DNA from: Bacteroidota bacterium
GTDB lineage: Bacteria; Bacteroidota; Bacteroidia; AKYH767-A; OLB10
Length of the DNA: 64,000 nt
Reading direction: 5' to 3'
Assembly: GCA_019136655.1 (NCBI GenBank)
Contig: JAGVTU010000024.1
Span: forward strand, 323,553 to 387,552
Part shown: in pieces, positions 38,467-48,062 of the stretch
Position numbering within the stretch: the first letter of the stretch is position 1
Layout of the letters: each line of letters begins with the position of its first letter
Position numbers and translations under genes: made by a program
The notes under the pieces: generated by a model
The model's database searches: none
What the model was told of the DNA's origin: nothing
What the model saw: only the letters and a program-made list of their open reading frames with translations

Positions 38467-39438
38467 TTAGTCGAATGATTGATTGTATTTCGAAGAAATT
38501 TCCAACACCTGTTCATATTGTTCAGGCGTCAGGTCGTTGAAGAAGTAATTAATCGGGTTGATTTTATTGCCACTGCGTATCACTTCATAGTGGCAATGAG
38601 GTCCTGTGCTGCTGCCTGTACTGCCAACAAAGCCTATAACCTGTCCTCGTATAACTTTTTGCCCCGGACGTACAGTAATACGACTCATATGAGCATACAA
38701 TGATTTATAACCAAATCCATGATTTATTAAAACATTATTGCCATAGCCACGCCCTTCACGCTCCACTTTTTCAATTACCCCATTACCTGTAGCATAAATT
38801 TCAGTGCCAGTTGGTGCAGTAAAATCAATTCCGGTATGAAGTTTACTTGTCTTATAAATTGGATGAATACGATATCCAAATCCTGAAGCAATCCTTGTCA
38901 GATCTTTATTACTTACCGGTTGAATTCCGGGTATAGAAGCCAACAGTTCCTTCTTGTTTTTAGCCATTTCAAACACTTCATCAAACGACTTGGACTGTAC
39001 ATAAGCCTGCCTCATAAGGTTATCCAACTGTTGGGTTGTTGCAATGATCAGAGATGAGTTATCATAACCTTTTAATGTCCTGTATCTTTCAACTCCTCCA
39101 TAACCAGCCTGCCTCACACTTTGAGGTATAGGGTCAGCCTCAAATATTACTCTGTAAATATTGTCATCATTTTGCTGCATGTCTTTCATCACTTTCTCCA
39201 TCATGCTCATCCTTTGTTGCAATATTTCATACTGTAACGACATAACCCCTATTTCCCGCTTCAATTGCTTTTCTTTGGGCGAATCCAAAAACTGGTAAGC
39301 CAGTGCGATTATAATTGAGCTAAACACCAACGCTGTGGCCAGCCATCCTAACACACCTAAAAACTTCCTTCTGAAAGGCACTATTACCTTTTCATACTTC
39401 AAAGAATGTGTATTAAAATAATATTTGGCTTTTGCCAT
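38467..39438 (-). CDS. M23 (LytM) family metallopeptidase with membrane anchor
   Basis: A predicted periplasmic cell-wall endopeptidase of 323 aa. One transmembrane helix (about 33-52) is followed by a coiled coil (about 55-100, KEKQLKREIGVMSLQYEILQQR). The M23 domain begins about residue 185 (GFGYRIHPIYKTSKLHTGIDF) and shows the zinc-binding H-x-x-x-D in HTGIDF and the second H-x-H in GPHCHYEV. All metal ligands appear intact, so it may be active rather than an activator of amidases. It precedes the MerR gene. A -7 box is at 39471-39478. Confidence 0.93.
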   Translation of the reverse strand: MAKAKYYFNTHSLKYEKVIVPFRRKFLGVLGWLATALVFSSIIIALAYQFLDSPKEKQLKREIGVMSLQYEILQQRMSMMEKVMKDMQQNDDNIYRVIFEADPIPQSVRQAGYGGVERYRTLKGYDNSSLIIATTQQLDNLMRQAYVQSKSFDEVFEMAKNKKELLASIPGIQPVSNKDLTRIASGFGYRIHPIYKTSKLHTGIDFTAPTGTEIYATGNGVIEKVEREGRGYGNNVLINHGFGYKSLYAHMSRITVRPGQKVIRGQVIGFVGSTGSSTGPHCHYEVIRSGNKINPINYFFNDLTPEQYEQVLEISSKYNQSFD

Positions 39439-39470
39439 ACTCTTAAAATGTATTTTTGTGTCGTGGTTAG

Positions 39471-39478
39471 CAAATATA
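39471..39478 (-). promoter_or_regulatory. Putative -7 box for the M23 peptidase/MerR operon
   Basis: On the minus strand TATATTTG fits TAnnTTTG, 32 bases before the peptidase start codon. No TTTG with proper spacing is seen. Confidence 0.45.
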
Positions 39479-39570
39479 AGTATTCATTATTTATCAGAGC
39501 TTCATCACATTTTAAAATAACAGAATATTGATTAAAAATCACTTAAATTTTAATTTTCAGTAGTAATTAC

Positions 39571-42168
39571 ATGACCTCTTCAGAAATTCGAAAAACATTC
39601 CTTGATTTTTTTGCCTCTAAAAAACATCATATTGTTGCTTCAGCACCAATTGTAGTTAAAAACGATCCCACATTGATGTTTACAAATGCCGGAATGAATC
39701 AGTTCAAAGATTGGTTTTTGGGAAATGAACCTGCAAAATATAAGCGAGTTGCCGATACACAAAAATGTCTTCGGGTTTCAGGAAAGCATAACGATTTGGA
39801 AGAAGTAGGTGTTGACACCTATCATCATACTATGTTTGAAATGTTGGGCAACTGGAGCTTTGGTGATTATTTTAAAGAAGATGCTATTGCCTGGGCATGG
39901 GAACTACTTACTGATGTGTATAAACTTCCGAAAGACCGTTTATATGTAACCGTTTTTGAAGGAGACAAAAATGAAGATCTTCAATTTGACGAAGAAGCTT
40001 TCAATTGCTGGAAAAAACATATTCCTTCAGACAGAATATTGATGGGAAATAAGAAAGATAACTTTTGGGAGATGGGCGACACCGGACCCTGTGGTCCATG
40101 TTCAGAAATACATATTGACTTACGCACTGAAGAAGAGAGAAAAAAAACAGATGGTAAATCAGTTGTAAACTCCGGTCATCCATTGGTCGTGGAGATATGG
40201 AATAACGTCTTTATGGAATTTAACCGTAAAGCCGATGGCTCTCTCGAAAAATTACCATCCAGGCATGTTGACACAGGAATGGGATTCGAACGGTTGTGTA
40301 TGGCTATTCAGCAAAAACAATCGAATTATGATACCGATGTTTTTCAACCGACAATAAATTACATTGAATCTGTATGCGGAATAAAATATGGAAGCAATGA
40401 AAAAACAGATATAGCCATGAGGGTTATGGCTGATCACATACGTGCTATTGCTTTCACTATTGCAGATGGTCAATTGCCTTCCAATACCAAAGCAGGTTAT
40501 GTCATCAGAAGAATTTTGAGAAGAGCTGTACGATATGCATTTACATTTCTGAATCTTAAAGAACCTTTTTTGAACAGGCTCACTCCATTAATTGCAGACC
40601 AGTTTAAAGATGTTTTTCCTGAATTGGATACACAAAGGGATTTCGTTCAGAAAGTGATTCGTGAGGAGGAATTATCATTCCTTAGAACACTGGAAACAGG
40701 TATAAAACGATTTGATCAATACACTGGTAAGAAAGTGGATGGTGAATTTGCATTTGAATTATATGACACCTATGGATTTCCGATAGACCTCACACAACTT
40801 ATAGCACGAGAGAGAAACCTGACCGTTGATATGGACGGATTTCACAAGTGTCTTGAGCAGCAAAAAGAACGCTCACGCGCTGCATCGGCTATAGATACTG
40901 ATGACTGGGTAATTTTAACTGAAGATGAAACACAGTTTGTTGGATATGATACTTTAAATTGTGAAACGCATATCGTTAAATACAGAAAAACAAAGACAAA
41001 AAACAAGACACAATATCAACTTGTACTGAATCAAACTCCTTTTTATGCTGAAAGTGGAGGACAAGTTGGCGATACCGGATATCTTGAATCACACGGTGAA
41101 AAAACTCCTGTGCTTGACACTCAAAAAGAGAATAATCTGATAATTCATATTGTTGACAAACTGCCAACCAATCTCACATCAACATTGTTTGCACAGGTAA
41201 ATGCCGAAAGGCGAGAATTAATTACATCCAACCACAGTGCAACGCACCTTATGCACTCTGCATTAAAACGAATACTTGGTTCGCATGTAGCTCAAAAAGG
41301 TTCATTGGTAAATGAACAATATACTCGATTTGATTTTTCACATTTTGCTAAGGTTACTGATGAAGAACTTCAGAAAATTGAAGCTATGGTAAATCAGAAA
41401 ATCCGTGAAAATATTTCACTTGACGAAAAACGAAATATTCCAATTGAACAGGCCAAAGCAATGGGAGCGACAGCTTTGTTTGGAGAGAAATATGGCGACT
41501 TTGTAAGAGTAATCACCTTTGACCCAACATATAGTATGGAGTTGTGCGGAGGAACACATGTAAAAGCTACAGGTCAGATTGGATTATTTAAAATAGTAAG
41601 TGAAAGTGCTGTTGCTGCAGGCGTAAGACGTATTGAAGCATTTACATCAGAAGGTGCAGAAAAATTTATTGACGCACAGATAGAACAATTGAATGCAATA
41701 AAATCCGAACTGAAAAACCCTAAGGACGTTGTTGTAAAGGTGAAAAGTCTGATGGAAGAAAATGAGAATTTGCAAAAGCAAATAGATGTGATGATACATG
41801 AAAAAGCGCAGCATCTGAAATCTGAATTGCTTCTAAAAATCAAACCTGTTAATGACATCAACATTATTGCAGAACAAATAAACCTTGACAATGCAGATGC
41901 TGTCAAGAACATTTCATTTGAAATGCGTAATCAAATCGAAAACGCATTCATATTACTGGCTTTTCCATCGAAAGAAAAGACAATGTTATCTTTAATCATT
42001 TCAGATAATTTGGTTAAAGAACGTCAATTGAATGCATCAGAAATTATCAGGAAAATATCCAAGCACATTGAAGGTGGTGGTGGCGGTCAGGCGTTTTATG
42101 CAACAGCCGGAGGTAAAAAATCTGATGGAGTAGCACAGGCATTTAAAGAAGCATTAAGTGTGATATAA
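39571..42168 (+). CDS. alaS: Alanyl-tRNA synthetase
   Basis: Charges tRNA-Ala and edits mischarged Ser and Gly. The 865-aa protein has the class II catalytic core (FTNAGMNQFKDWFLG, HHTMFEMLGNWSFGDYFK, GDTGPCGPCSEIH, DTGMGFERL), the editing domain with the zinc motif HSATHLMH and CGGTHVKATG, and the C-Ala domain with a GGGGGQAFYATAGG loop. Length and all domains are complete. It is divergent from the M23 operon and convergent with gldN, with a bidirectional terminator between them. Confidence 0.98.
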   Translation: MTSSEIRKTFLDFFASKKHHIVASAPIVVKNDPTLMFTNAGMNQFKDWFLGNEPAKYKRVADTQKCLRVSGKHNDLEEVGVDTYHHTMFEMLGNWSFGDYFKEDAIAWAWELLTDVYKLPKDRLYVTVFEGDKNEDLQFDEEAFNCWKKHIPSDRILMGNKKDNFWEMGDTGPCGPCSEIHIDLRTEEERKKTDGKSVVNSGHPLVVEIWNNVFMEFNRKADGSLEKLPSRHVDTGMGFERLCMAIQQKQSNYDTDVFQPTINYIESVCGIKYGSNEKTDIAMRVMADHIRAIAFTIADGQLPSNTKAGYVIRRILRRAVRYAFTFLNLKEPFLNRLTPLIADQFKDVFPELDTQRDFVQKVIREEELSFLRTLETGIKRFDQYTGKKVDGEFAFELYDTYGFPIDLTQLIARERNLTVDMDGFHKCLEQQKERSRAASAIDTDDWVILTEDETQFVGYDTLNCETHIVKYRKTKTKNKTQYQLVLNQTPFYAESGGQVGDTGYLESHGEKTPVLDTQKENNLIIHIVDKLPTNLTSTLFAQVNAERRELITSNHSATHLMHSALKRILGSHVAQKGSLVNEQYTRFDFSHFAKVTDEELQKIEAMVNQKIRENISLDEKRNIPIEQAKAMGATALFGEKYGDFVRVITFDPTYSMELCGGTHVKATGQIGLFKIVSESAVAAGVRRIEAFTSEGAEKFIDAQIEQLNAIKSELKNPKDVVVKVKSLMEENENLQKQIDVMIHEKAQHLKSELLLKIKPVNDINIIAEQINLDNADAVKNISFEMRNQIENAFILLAFPSKEKTMLSLIISDNLVKERQLNASEIIRKISKHIEGGGGGQAFYATAGGKKSDGVAQAFKEALSVI

Positions 42169-42201
42169 AAAAAGACCTGCCATTCGGCAGGTCTTTTTTT
42201 T
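42167..42201. terminator. Bidirectional intrinsic terminator between alaS and gldN
   Basis: A perfect 15-bp stem (42167-42181 with 42186-42200, core GACCTGCC/GGCAGGTC) has an ATTC loop. A7 on one arm and T8 on the other provide U runs for both strands. The alaS stop codon overlaps its first bases. Confidence 0.95.
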
Positions 42202-42216
42202 AATTGTCGGGAAGAA

Positions 42217-43077
42217 TTAATATTCCCACATATCGTGCTCAAGATTTATGATTTGAGTTTTGATTTTTTCAGCTTCTAACAGCGCATCCAAACCGGTTTT
42301 ATAATCCTCAATACGCCTGTTATAAACATTTGACTCTTTAATTATATAACTGTTGAACATTCGCTTCTGGAAGATATCATCAAATGTTCTTCGTTCAGAA
42401 TCATTCTCCCTGTTGAAAGCTTCTGCATTTACAAGCAGCTTCCTTGCTTCAGGATAATAAATCCAAAACAATGGTTTAAGTATATTACCTTCTCTGACAT
42501 TACCATTCTCATCTTCAGCAAGCATAAGAGGTGCTATTCCATAAATACGGCATTCCATAACGGAACGTTGTTTGTCAAAAAACCAATCTTCCTTAATACG
42601 ATAAGCAACAACCTTATCTCTTGAGAAAACTCGCTCTATTGCCGAATCTCTGGTAAGATATGGAGGTTCCGGATCAACAATCTGAATGGTATCCATACCG
42701 GCATTACCTATTTTCTTAAACTCCTCCATTGTCATTGGAGTTGTAAACTCATCATCTGTGTAATTATAAGCTGTTAAGGAGCCTTCCTGTACAGCATCCA
42801 TAATCACTTCAATCAGACTCTTTCTGTCCTTAGTATCACCTTCACGAGGAAAACGCAATGGAAGATTTATCTTTTGTTTCAAGTCAATTACCTCCCATAC
42901 ACGCTTTGCCCACATCACATCAGCTTCTCTCAGAAATGCATAAGGAATTACTTGCCGTGTAGGATTGTGCTCCTTTACATACACTCCATCCAACACATTC
43001 TGTGCATTTGACTTAGTAACTAAGGCAATGAACAGTGTTACTGTAAGAATCAGAAACTTTTTCATTTTACCCTCCAT
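42217..43077 (-). CDS. gldN: Gliding motility / T9SS protein GldN
   Basis: A periplasmic T9SS component that forms a ring with GldK at the outer membrane. The 286-aa product matches GldN in length and in motifs such as VMWAKRVWEVIDLKQKIN, the FDKQRSVMECRIYGIAPL stretch and LFWIYYPEARKLL. The upstream ATG (43077) gives MEGKMKKFLI; the ATG at 43065 gives a cleaner signal peptide (MKKFLILTVTLFIALVTKSNA) and has a GGAGGG Shine-Dalgarno-like run 4 bases upstream, so I favour 43065. It ends the gldKLMN operon, 26 bp after gldM, and is followed by a terminator. Confidence 0.95.
   Translation of the reverse strand: MEGKMKKFLILTVTLFIALVTKSNAQNVLDGVYVKEHNPTRQVIPYAFLREADVMWAKRVWEVIDLKQKINLPLRFPREGDTKDRKSLIEVIMDAVQEGSLTAYNYTDDEFTTPMTMEEFKKIGNAGMDTIQIVDPEPPYLTRDSAIERVFSRDKVVAYRIKEDWFFDKQRSVMECRIYGIAPLMLAEDENGNVREGNILKPLFWIYYPEARKLLVNAEAFNRENDSERRTFDDIFQKRMFNSYIIKESNVYNRRIEDYKTGLDALLEAEKIKTQIINLEHDMWEY
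43066..43075 (-). promoter_or_regulatory. Shine-Dalgarno-like site that favours the internal gldN start
   Basis: Minus-strand GGAGGGTAAA directly precedes the ATG at 43065. Bacteroidota genes often lack such sites, so its presence at the right spacing, overlapping the first ATG, supports the second ATG as the start. Confidence 0.5.
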
Positions 43078-43103
43078 GCTTATTGTTTTTAAATAATTAT
43101 CCC

Positions 43104-44699
43104 TTATTGTAAAGTAAAGTTAATACCAGAGATACTTCTTGTTCCACCATCAGGTCCAACAGCTTTGATGTATTCAAAATAAACTTTATCACCTGCTCTT
43201 GCTTTACCCAATGCTGCCTTCATAGAAGCGGTAATAAGATTACCTGTACTCTCTAATTCCACAGGGTCTTTACCTTTTGGATATAAAGACATTTTAAAAC
43301 GTGTAACCTTATAATAAATTTCAAAATCGAAGTTTTCCAGTTCAGCGATAATTGCACTTTGTGCTATCAAAGCATTTTTCTGCATTGGACCTTCTTTCTT
43401 GCCTGCAATTTTAGCTACCGGATCAGGAACTCGCTTTACGCGAAACTTCATTGCACCCATGTTGACTTTCTTGCCATCCATATCTGCTGTAATTGAAATT
43501 GTAGCTTCACCCTGTGTAGTTACTTTAACAATGTAGTCAGCACCGGTGCCTTTTGGATTTCTTGTAAGGGTTCCTCCACCACCGGAAATACTGGCGGTTA
43601 CTTTATTATTTGGTACACCAGGAACAGAAATAGATACAGGATTTTCAGGTCCAATATAAAACACGTTCATTTTGGTCGGAGAAATTACTGCAGCAGGCTT
43701 TGCTGCTATATATTCTGCTTCGAAAGGATAGTCTTTAACCTTGGTTGGATCAACAGGATCTTTCACTCTGATAACTCCACCCCATTTCTTAATACCCTCT
43801 GAACCCGGACGATCAACGAACTTACCCATACCGTTTTCTACCGGCAGTGGTTTTCCGCCAACTATAATTTCAGCATCAGAACTCTTGTTGAAAGCAGCTA
43901 AAAATACATCTGCTTTATAATCCTGACCGGTTAATACATAACTTGTTGGAGCAACTACTTTAGGCTCTACATCTGTAAACTTCAAGTCTTTGGCATTAAT
44001 CTGAGACAAAAGGTAGTTGTTCACTTGTGATTCTGCCGTTTTAACGTCAGACTGAAGTTTACTTAACATTGCCAGTGTTGCTACAATTGGTGTATGGTAA
44101 AAAGTTGCCATTTCCCATGTTTTCTTTTTCTCTTCTTTAGCCAGTCGGCTATTCGGATCAGGATCTTTAAGATTAATCAATTCATTGATTTGTGTTTTCA
44201 AACTTGGGTCTTCAACAAAACCACTAAGTTTTGTCTTATAGTCTTCAAGTTTTTTCTTAAGCTCGGAAGCTTTAAACCCTTTTCCATCCTGTTTATCACC
44301 ACACATTATCAATGTAGGTATATCGTAGTCATCATTCTTTTTGATATCAGCTGATGCAGGAACTGGTGCATTCGGTTCTAATCCCTCTACTTTACGCACC
44401 ATTTCATTCTTCAGATCCTCCATAAATTTATTGAGTTCCTCTGAAGCTTTTTGTACCTGAATTGCTTTATCCTGAAATGGTTTAGCTTTTACGGCATCTG
44501 ACTGTGCAGCTGTAGCAAAAGCCTCCATTACCTGTTGATTTTTCTTAGTTACATTCTTATTTGAAGCTGAAATACCTTCATCTATTGTAATGAATGCATT
44601 AATAATTTCTTTCGAAACGTTAAGCGCAAGCAGAGCTGTTAACACGAGATACATCAAGTTAATCATCTTCTGCCGCGGTGTCAGTTTACCACTCGCCAT
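43104..44699 (-). CDS. gldM: Gliding motility / T9SS motor protein GldM
   Basis: An inner-membrane protein with a large periplasmic shaft; with GldL it forms the proton-driven motor of the T9SS and gliding. The 531-aa protein begins SGKLTPRQKMINLMYLVLTALLALNVSKEI, the canonical GldM N-terminus with one transmembrane helix (about 12-32). Helical periplasmic sequence (35-230) precedes successive beta domains with PTKMNVFYIGPENPVSI and the C-terminal domain (TRSISGINFTL). Gene order K-L-M-N is as in all characterised clusters; the spacing to gldL is 45 bp. Confidence 0.97.
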   Translation of the reverse strand: MASGKLTPRQKMINLMYLVLTALLALNVSKEIINAFITIDEGISASNKNVTKKNQQVMEAFATAAQSDAVKAKPFQDKAIQVQKASEELNKFMEDLKNEMVRKVEGLEPNAPVPASADIKKNDDYDIPTLIMCGDKQDGKGFKASELKKKLEDYKTKLSGFVEDPSLKTQINELINLKDPDPNSRLAKEEKKKTWEMATFYHTPIVATLAMLSKLQSDVKTAESQVNNYLLSQINAKDLKFTDVEPKVVAPTSYVLTGQDYKADVFLAAFNKSSDAEIIVGGKPLPVENGMGKFVDRPGSEGIKKWGGVIRVKDPVDPTKVKDYPFEAEYIAAKPAAVISPTKMNVFYIGPENPVSISVPGVPNNKVTASISGGGGTLTRNPKGTGADYIVKVTTQGEATISITADMDGKKVNMGAMKFRVKRVPDPVAKIAGKKEGPMQKNALIAQSAIIAELENFDFEIYYKVTRFKMSLYPKGKDPVELESTGNLITASMKAALGKARAGDKVYFEYIKAVGPDGGTRSISGINFTLQ

Positions 44700-44744
44700 A
44701 GTTCAATATTTCTAAATAAATTGGTTGGTTAAATGAATAATTAA

Positions 44745-45554
44745 TTACTTATTAGGATTCAAATTCATTGCTGACAGCATGTTACCATAAACTGTGTTCA
44801 ATGAGCTAAGATTCTTAGCGAGTTTTGAAACTTCATCCTTATATTTCTTGGTATCATCCAATGACTCATTCAAGTTTGCCATTAACTGATTGATACCATC
44901 ATAGAATTTAGATGTTTGTTTCAGATGATTGTTAGAATCCTGAAGTTGTAATTCGTACACAGCATTCAGTGCACCTAAGTTTTTACCTGCAAGCAGAACT
45001 TGCTCGTTGTACATTTTCACATCATCACTTGCAGTTGACAATCCACTCATTGCCTGAGAAGCTTTCTGATAAGAAACTGACAAGTCGCTTACTGACTTGC
45101 TTGCTGCACTTACATTTTTAACATATTCGTTTGTTGCCACAGAAGCATCGCTAAGGTCAGACATTTTTGCTGTGTTTTCGCCAAGAGTTTTTAACCCTGT
45201 ACCAAGACTTGCAATTAAATCAGGACCCACTTTGGCATCTGATAACATTTTATCCAATGCCTGTGCTACCGGATCAACTTTCTTTTTCTTGTCTTTTGAA
45301 GTGCTTGGATCATGCATTCCTGCTAATTCAGGGTATACAAGTGACCAATCGGTCTCTTCATGTAAAGGTTCAAATGCTGAGAAAAAGAAAATAACCGCTT
45401 CTGTCAAAAGACCAATAGTAAGCATGATACCTGCTCCTTCCCAGTGCTGGATTTTGAATAATGCTCCTACGAGTACGATTGATGCCCCCCAGCCATATAA
45501 TTTGGCCATAAAGTTTTTGTAACCTTTACCTGATGTAATTTCAGCTAATCCCAT
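44745..45554 (-). CDS. gldL: Gliding motility / T9SS motor protein GldL
   Basis: An inner-membrane partner of GldM in the motor. Of 269 aa, the N-terminal part has two transmembrane helices (about 17-33 and 44-62, FMAKLYGWGASIVLVGALFK and GIMLTIGLLTEAVIFFF) containing the conserved GldL glutamate region EAVIFF. A long helical, Ser/Ala/Lys-rich cytoplasmic tail follows, predicted largely coiled coil. Length is slightly above the Flavobacterium model but the hallmark helices are clear. It starts 72 bp after the gldK stop. Confidence 0.97.
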   Translation of the reverse strand: MGLAEITSGKGYKNFMAKLYGWGASIVLVGALFKIQHWEGAGIMLTIGLLTEAVIFFFSAFEPLHEETDWSLVYPELAGMHDPSTSKDKKKKVDPVAQALDKMLSDAKVGPDLIASLGTGLKTLGENTAKMSDLSDASVATNEYVKNVSAASKSVSDLSVSYQKASQAMSGLSTASDDVKMYNEQVLLAGKNLGALNAVYELQLQDSNNHLKQTSKFYDGINQLMANLNESLDDTKKYKDEVSKLAKNLSSLNTVYGNMLSAMNLNPNK

Positions 45555-45626
45555 AATTGATTTTTAAATTTTAATTGGTTGTTGTTAATTTGAATATTTG
45601 GTTTGTAAATGAATAATTTTTTAAAA

Positions 45627-46889
45627 TTAGAAATCTGCTTTGTCGCGTCCTAAGAATGACATAACGCAACGAAATCCAACATAGCATTTTGCAGTATCCT
45701 GATACTCGTAAGATCTGGTGCCTGTCTGAAGAAAATACCCCACATCCTTCCAAGAACCACCGCGAATAACTTTACGCTTCAAAGAAACAGGATCTGAATC
45801 TTTTGCATCATATGAATAATCAGGATTTAAATCATGTGTAAAATTATATGCAGATTCATCATATGCATTGCTTGTCCACTCTGCAACGTTACCTGACATA
45901 CAATATAAGCCATAATCATTAGGCCAGTAAGATGTTACTTTTACGGTATAAAAGCCTCCGTCATCCTGATAATTTCCACGCATTGGCTTAAAATTACCTA
46001 AGAAACATCCACGGCTGTTACGGATATAAGGACCTCCCCATGGATATGGAGCTAAATCATGTCCGCCACGTGATGCATATTCCCATTCTGACTCTGTAGG
46101 TAAACGGAAATCCTGAACAAATGATTCACCATTGGATTGCAAATAGCTATTCAATAATTGTGTTCTCCAGATACAAAATGCTCTCGCCTGTTTCCATGTA
46201 ACACCAACTACAGGATAATCATCATAAGCCGGATGCCAGAAGTACATATTGGTAACAGGATCATTAAATGAGTAAGTGTAATCATGTATCCATGCTAATG
46301 TATCAGGATACACATTAATAATGTCTTTCTTAATAAATACAGAACGGTCAGTCATTCCTTGCTCGCGATTTGACTTTTGAGCAGCTTCTTTTAAATCAAC
46401 CCAATAGTATTCGAAATTGAGTTTACGTGAATCTATTTCTTTACGTCTGTAGAAACGCTCACTTTCCGGAAGGAAAAGCTCTGCAAGTGTTTCAACATTT
46501 TGTTCGTCATCCCATTTAATTTTCTTCTTCCAGTTAATTCGTTCTCCATATTCACCTTCTTCAATCAAATGGTCGCCACCAATGAGGCGATGAGCAAGAG
46601 AGTCGCGCACCCACTCTACAAATTGTCTGTACTCATTGTTGGTAATTTCGGTATTATCCATATAAAATGCATGTACCGAAACCGTTTTGCTTTGAGCTAC
46701 CATAGCATAAGGAACATCCTGATCGCTTGGCCCCATATTGAAAGACCCGGATGGGATGAATACCATACCATAAGGATCTGCCTGATACCAGCGTTCACGG
46801 TCGAGTGCGCCTACCAACTGGCCTTTGTTACCTCCTCCGCAACTGCTCAATAATACAATTGCAAAGAATGGGAAGATTATTTTTCTCAT
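45627..46889 (-). CDS. gldK: Gliding motility / T9SS lipoprotein GldK (FGE-sulfatase fold)
   Basis: An outer-membrane lipoprotein of the T9SS periplasmic ring. Lipobox LLSSC (Cys17) opens the mature 420-aa protein. The body is the formylglycine-generating-enzyme (SUMF1) fold: GMVFIPSGSFNMGPSD, NTEITNNEYRQFV, PVVGVTWKQARAFCIWR, RLPTESEWEYASRGG, MSGNVAEWTSNAYD and RGGSWKDVGYFLQTGTRS. As in other GldK proteins, it is a structural relative and not expected to be a sulfatase activator. It begins the gldKLMN operon; a minus-strand TATCTTTG lies about 108 bases upstream. Confidence 0.97.
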   Translation of the reverse strand: MRKIIFPFFAIVLLSSCGGGNKGQLVGALDRERWYQADPYGMVFIPSGSFNMGPSDQDVPYAMVAQSKTVSVHAFYMDNTEITNNEYRQFVEWVRDSLAHRLIGGDHLIEEGEYGERINWKKKIKWDDEQNVETLAELFLPESERFYRRKEIDSRKLNFEYYWVDLKEAAQKSNREQGMTDRSVFIKKDIINVYPDTLAWIHDYTYSFNDPVTNMYFWHPAYDDYPVVGVTWKQARAFCIWRTQLLNSYLQSNGESFVQDFRLPTESEWEYASRGGHDLAPYPWGGPYIRNSRGCFLGNFKPMRGNYQDDGGFYTVKVTSYWPNDYGLYCMSGNVAEWTSNAYDESAYNFTHDLNPDYSYDAKDSDPVSLKRKVIRGGSWKDVGYFLQTGTRSYEYQDTAKCYVGFRCVMSFLGRDKADF

Positions 46890-46996
46890 GTTATACCTGT
46901 TTAGTAACTGGAGAATGAGTGGTTAAAACGTTAATATAAATAAATTATTACTAATCACTTTTTGCTTGAATACTAACTCGTTTATACTCTGCTTTT

Positions 46997-47004
46997 CAAA
47001 GATA
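46997..47004 (-). promoter_or_regulatory. Putative -7 box for gldKLMN
   Basis: Minus-strand TATCTTTG fits TAnnTTTG in the 144-bp porP-gldK gap. The -33 element is weak, so this gives only partial support for a gldK promoter separate from porP. Confidence 0.45.
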
Positions 47005-47033
47005 AGTTACTTATTATTTATAAATATCTAAAA

Positions 47034-47936
47034 TTAGAGGAATCTTACATTTCTGAGTACAGGAATTACTTTAGGTTTTATCTGATAGCAATAACCTAAC
47101 ATAATTTCGTGAGTACCACTGTGATATCCTTTTAATTTCGAAGTGGTTATATCATAAGAATATCCCAACTTCAGGTTATCAATAATTTTAATTCCTGCCA
47201 TAACTACTACAGCATCCTGAAGACGATAAGAAGCTCCTACCCAAACTCTTTCTTTAATATGAAGGTTTGCATTAATATCAGCCTGTGTTTCTTTGGCATC
47301 AGATTTAACAAATAATGATGGTACCAGTCTCAAAGATGGTGTAAGATCAAAATTAATACCTCCCATAAAATAATAGTGAGGAACTACTTCTACTTTAGCG
47401 TTATCAGTGTACTCAATCTTTCCACCTGTGAGGTGAGTTGCTGAAGCTCCAACATAAAATTTGTCAGAGTTATAATACAATCCTGCTCCTAAATCAAATT
47501 TGGAACCTGTACCTGATTTTACCAATGGATCATCGGGATCAATTGCATTAAAATCATTTCCGTAACCTCTCTGTAACAAACCTGCACTAAGACCAATGCC
47601 CAGTTTTCCGGCACCCAATTCGAGGTGATATGAATAAGAAAGTTTAATATCCAAATTCTTTTGATTCAATGGGTGATCAGTTAGTACTGAAAGTCCTAAA
47701 CCTCCATGTAAAAAGTTGACCGGTGCATCAATACCAAAAACTGCAGTTTTGGGCCCTCCTCCAAATTTATCCCATTGATCGCGATAAATCAGTGAACCAC
47801 AAATGGCTTCGCTGGTACCTGTATATCCTGCATTAGGATATAGGCGGTTAAACATGTTTTGTGAAAATTGCGGATCCTGTTGCGCAAAAGTTGCTGAGGC
47901 TGCAAGAGTAGCTACGACCGTTAAAAGTCTCTTCAT
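47034..47936 (-). CDS. PorP/SprF-family T9SS outer-membrane protein
   Basis: A 300-aa outer-membrane beta-barrel of the PorP/SprF family. These proteins help anchor and secrete T9SS type B adhesins and link GldK-type rings to the periplasm. The signal peptide is MKRLLTVVATLAASATFA; QQDPQFSQNMFNRLYPNAGYTGT then gives the family opening. Alternating beta strands (GGLGLSVLTDH, KFDLGAGLYYNSDKFYVGASATHLTG, RVWVGASYRLQDAVVVMAGI) and a terminal LGYCYQIKPK fit a barrel. It lies directly before gldK. Type B cargo occur twice in this window (6.2 and 61.7 kb), which suits an SprF-like partner role. Confidence 0.93.
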   Translation of the reverse strand: MKRLLTVVATLAASATFAQQDPQFSQNMFNRLYPNAGYTGTSEAICGSLIYRDQWDKFGGGPKTAVFGIDAPVNFLHGGLGLSVLTDHPLNQKNLDIKLSYSYHLELGAGKLGIGLSAGLLQRGYGNDFNAIDPDDPLVKSGTGSKFDLGAGLYYNSDKFYVGASATHLTGGKIEYTDNAKVEVVPHYYFMGGINFDLTPSLRLVPSLFVKSDAKETQADINANLHIKERVWVGASYRLQDAVVVMAGIKIIDNLKLGYSYDITTSKLKGYHSGTHEIMLGYCYQIKPKVIPVLRNVRFL

Positions 47937-48062
47937 ATACTATTCAGGTTGATATTTAATTAGACGTCTGTTCAAATTTTAAGGCCGTAAAGTAAGCAAA
48001 AAAAGAAATTACTTACAAACCCAAGTTTTTTGTTTCAATAAATGCGTTAATATTCAGTACAA

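Noticed and set aside
45627..46889. Formylglycine-generating sulfatase activator
   Set aside because: The lipobox, gene order and context fit GldK, a structural relative of that fold; no sulfatase gene is nearby.
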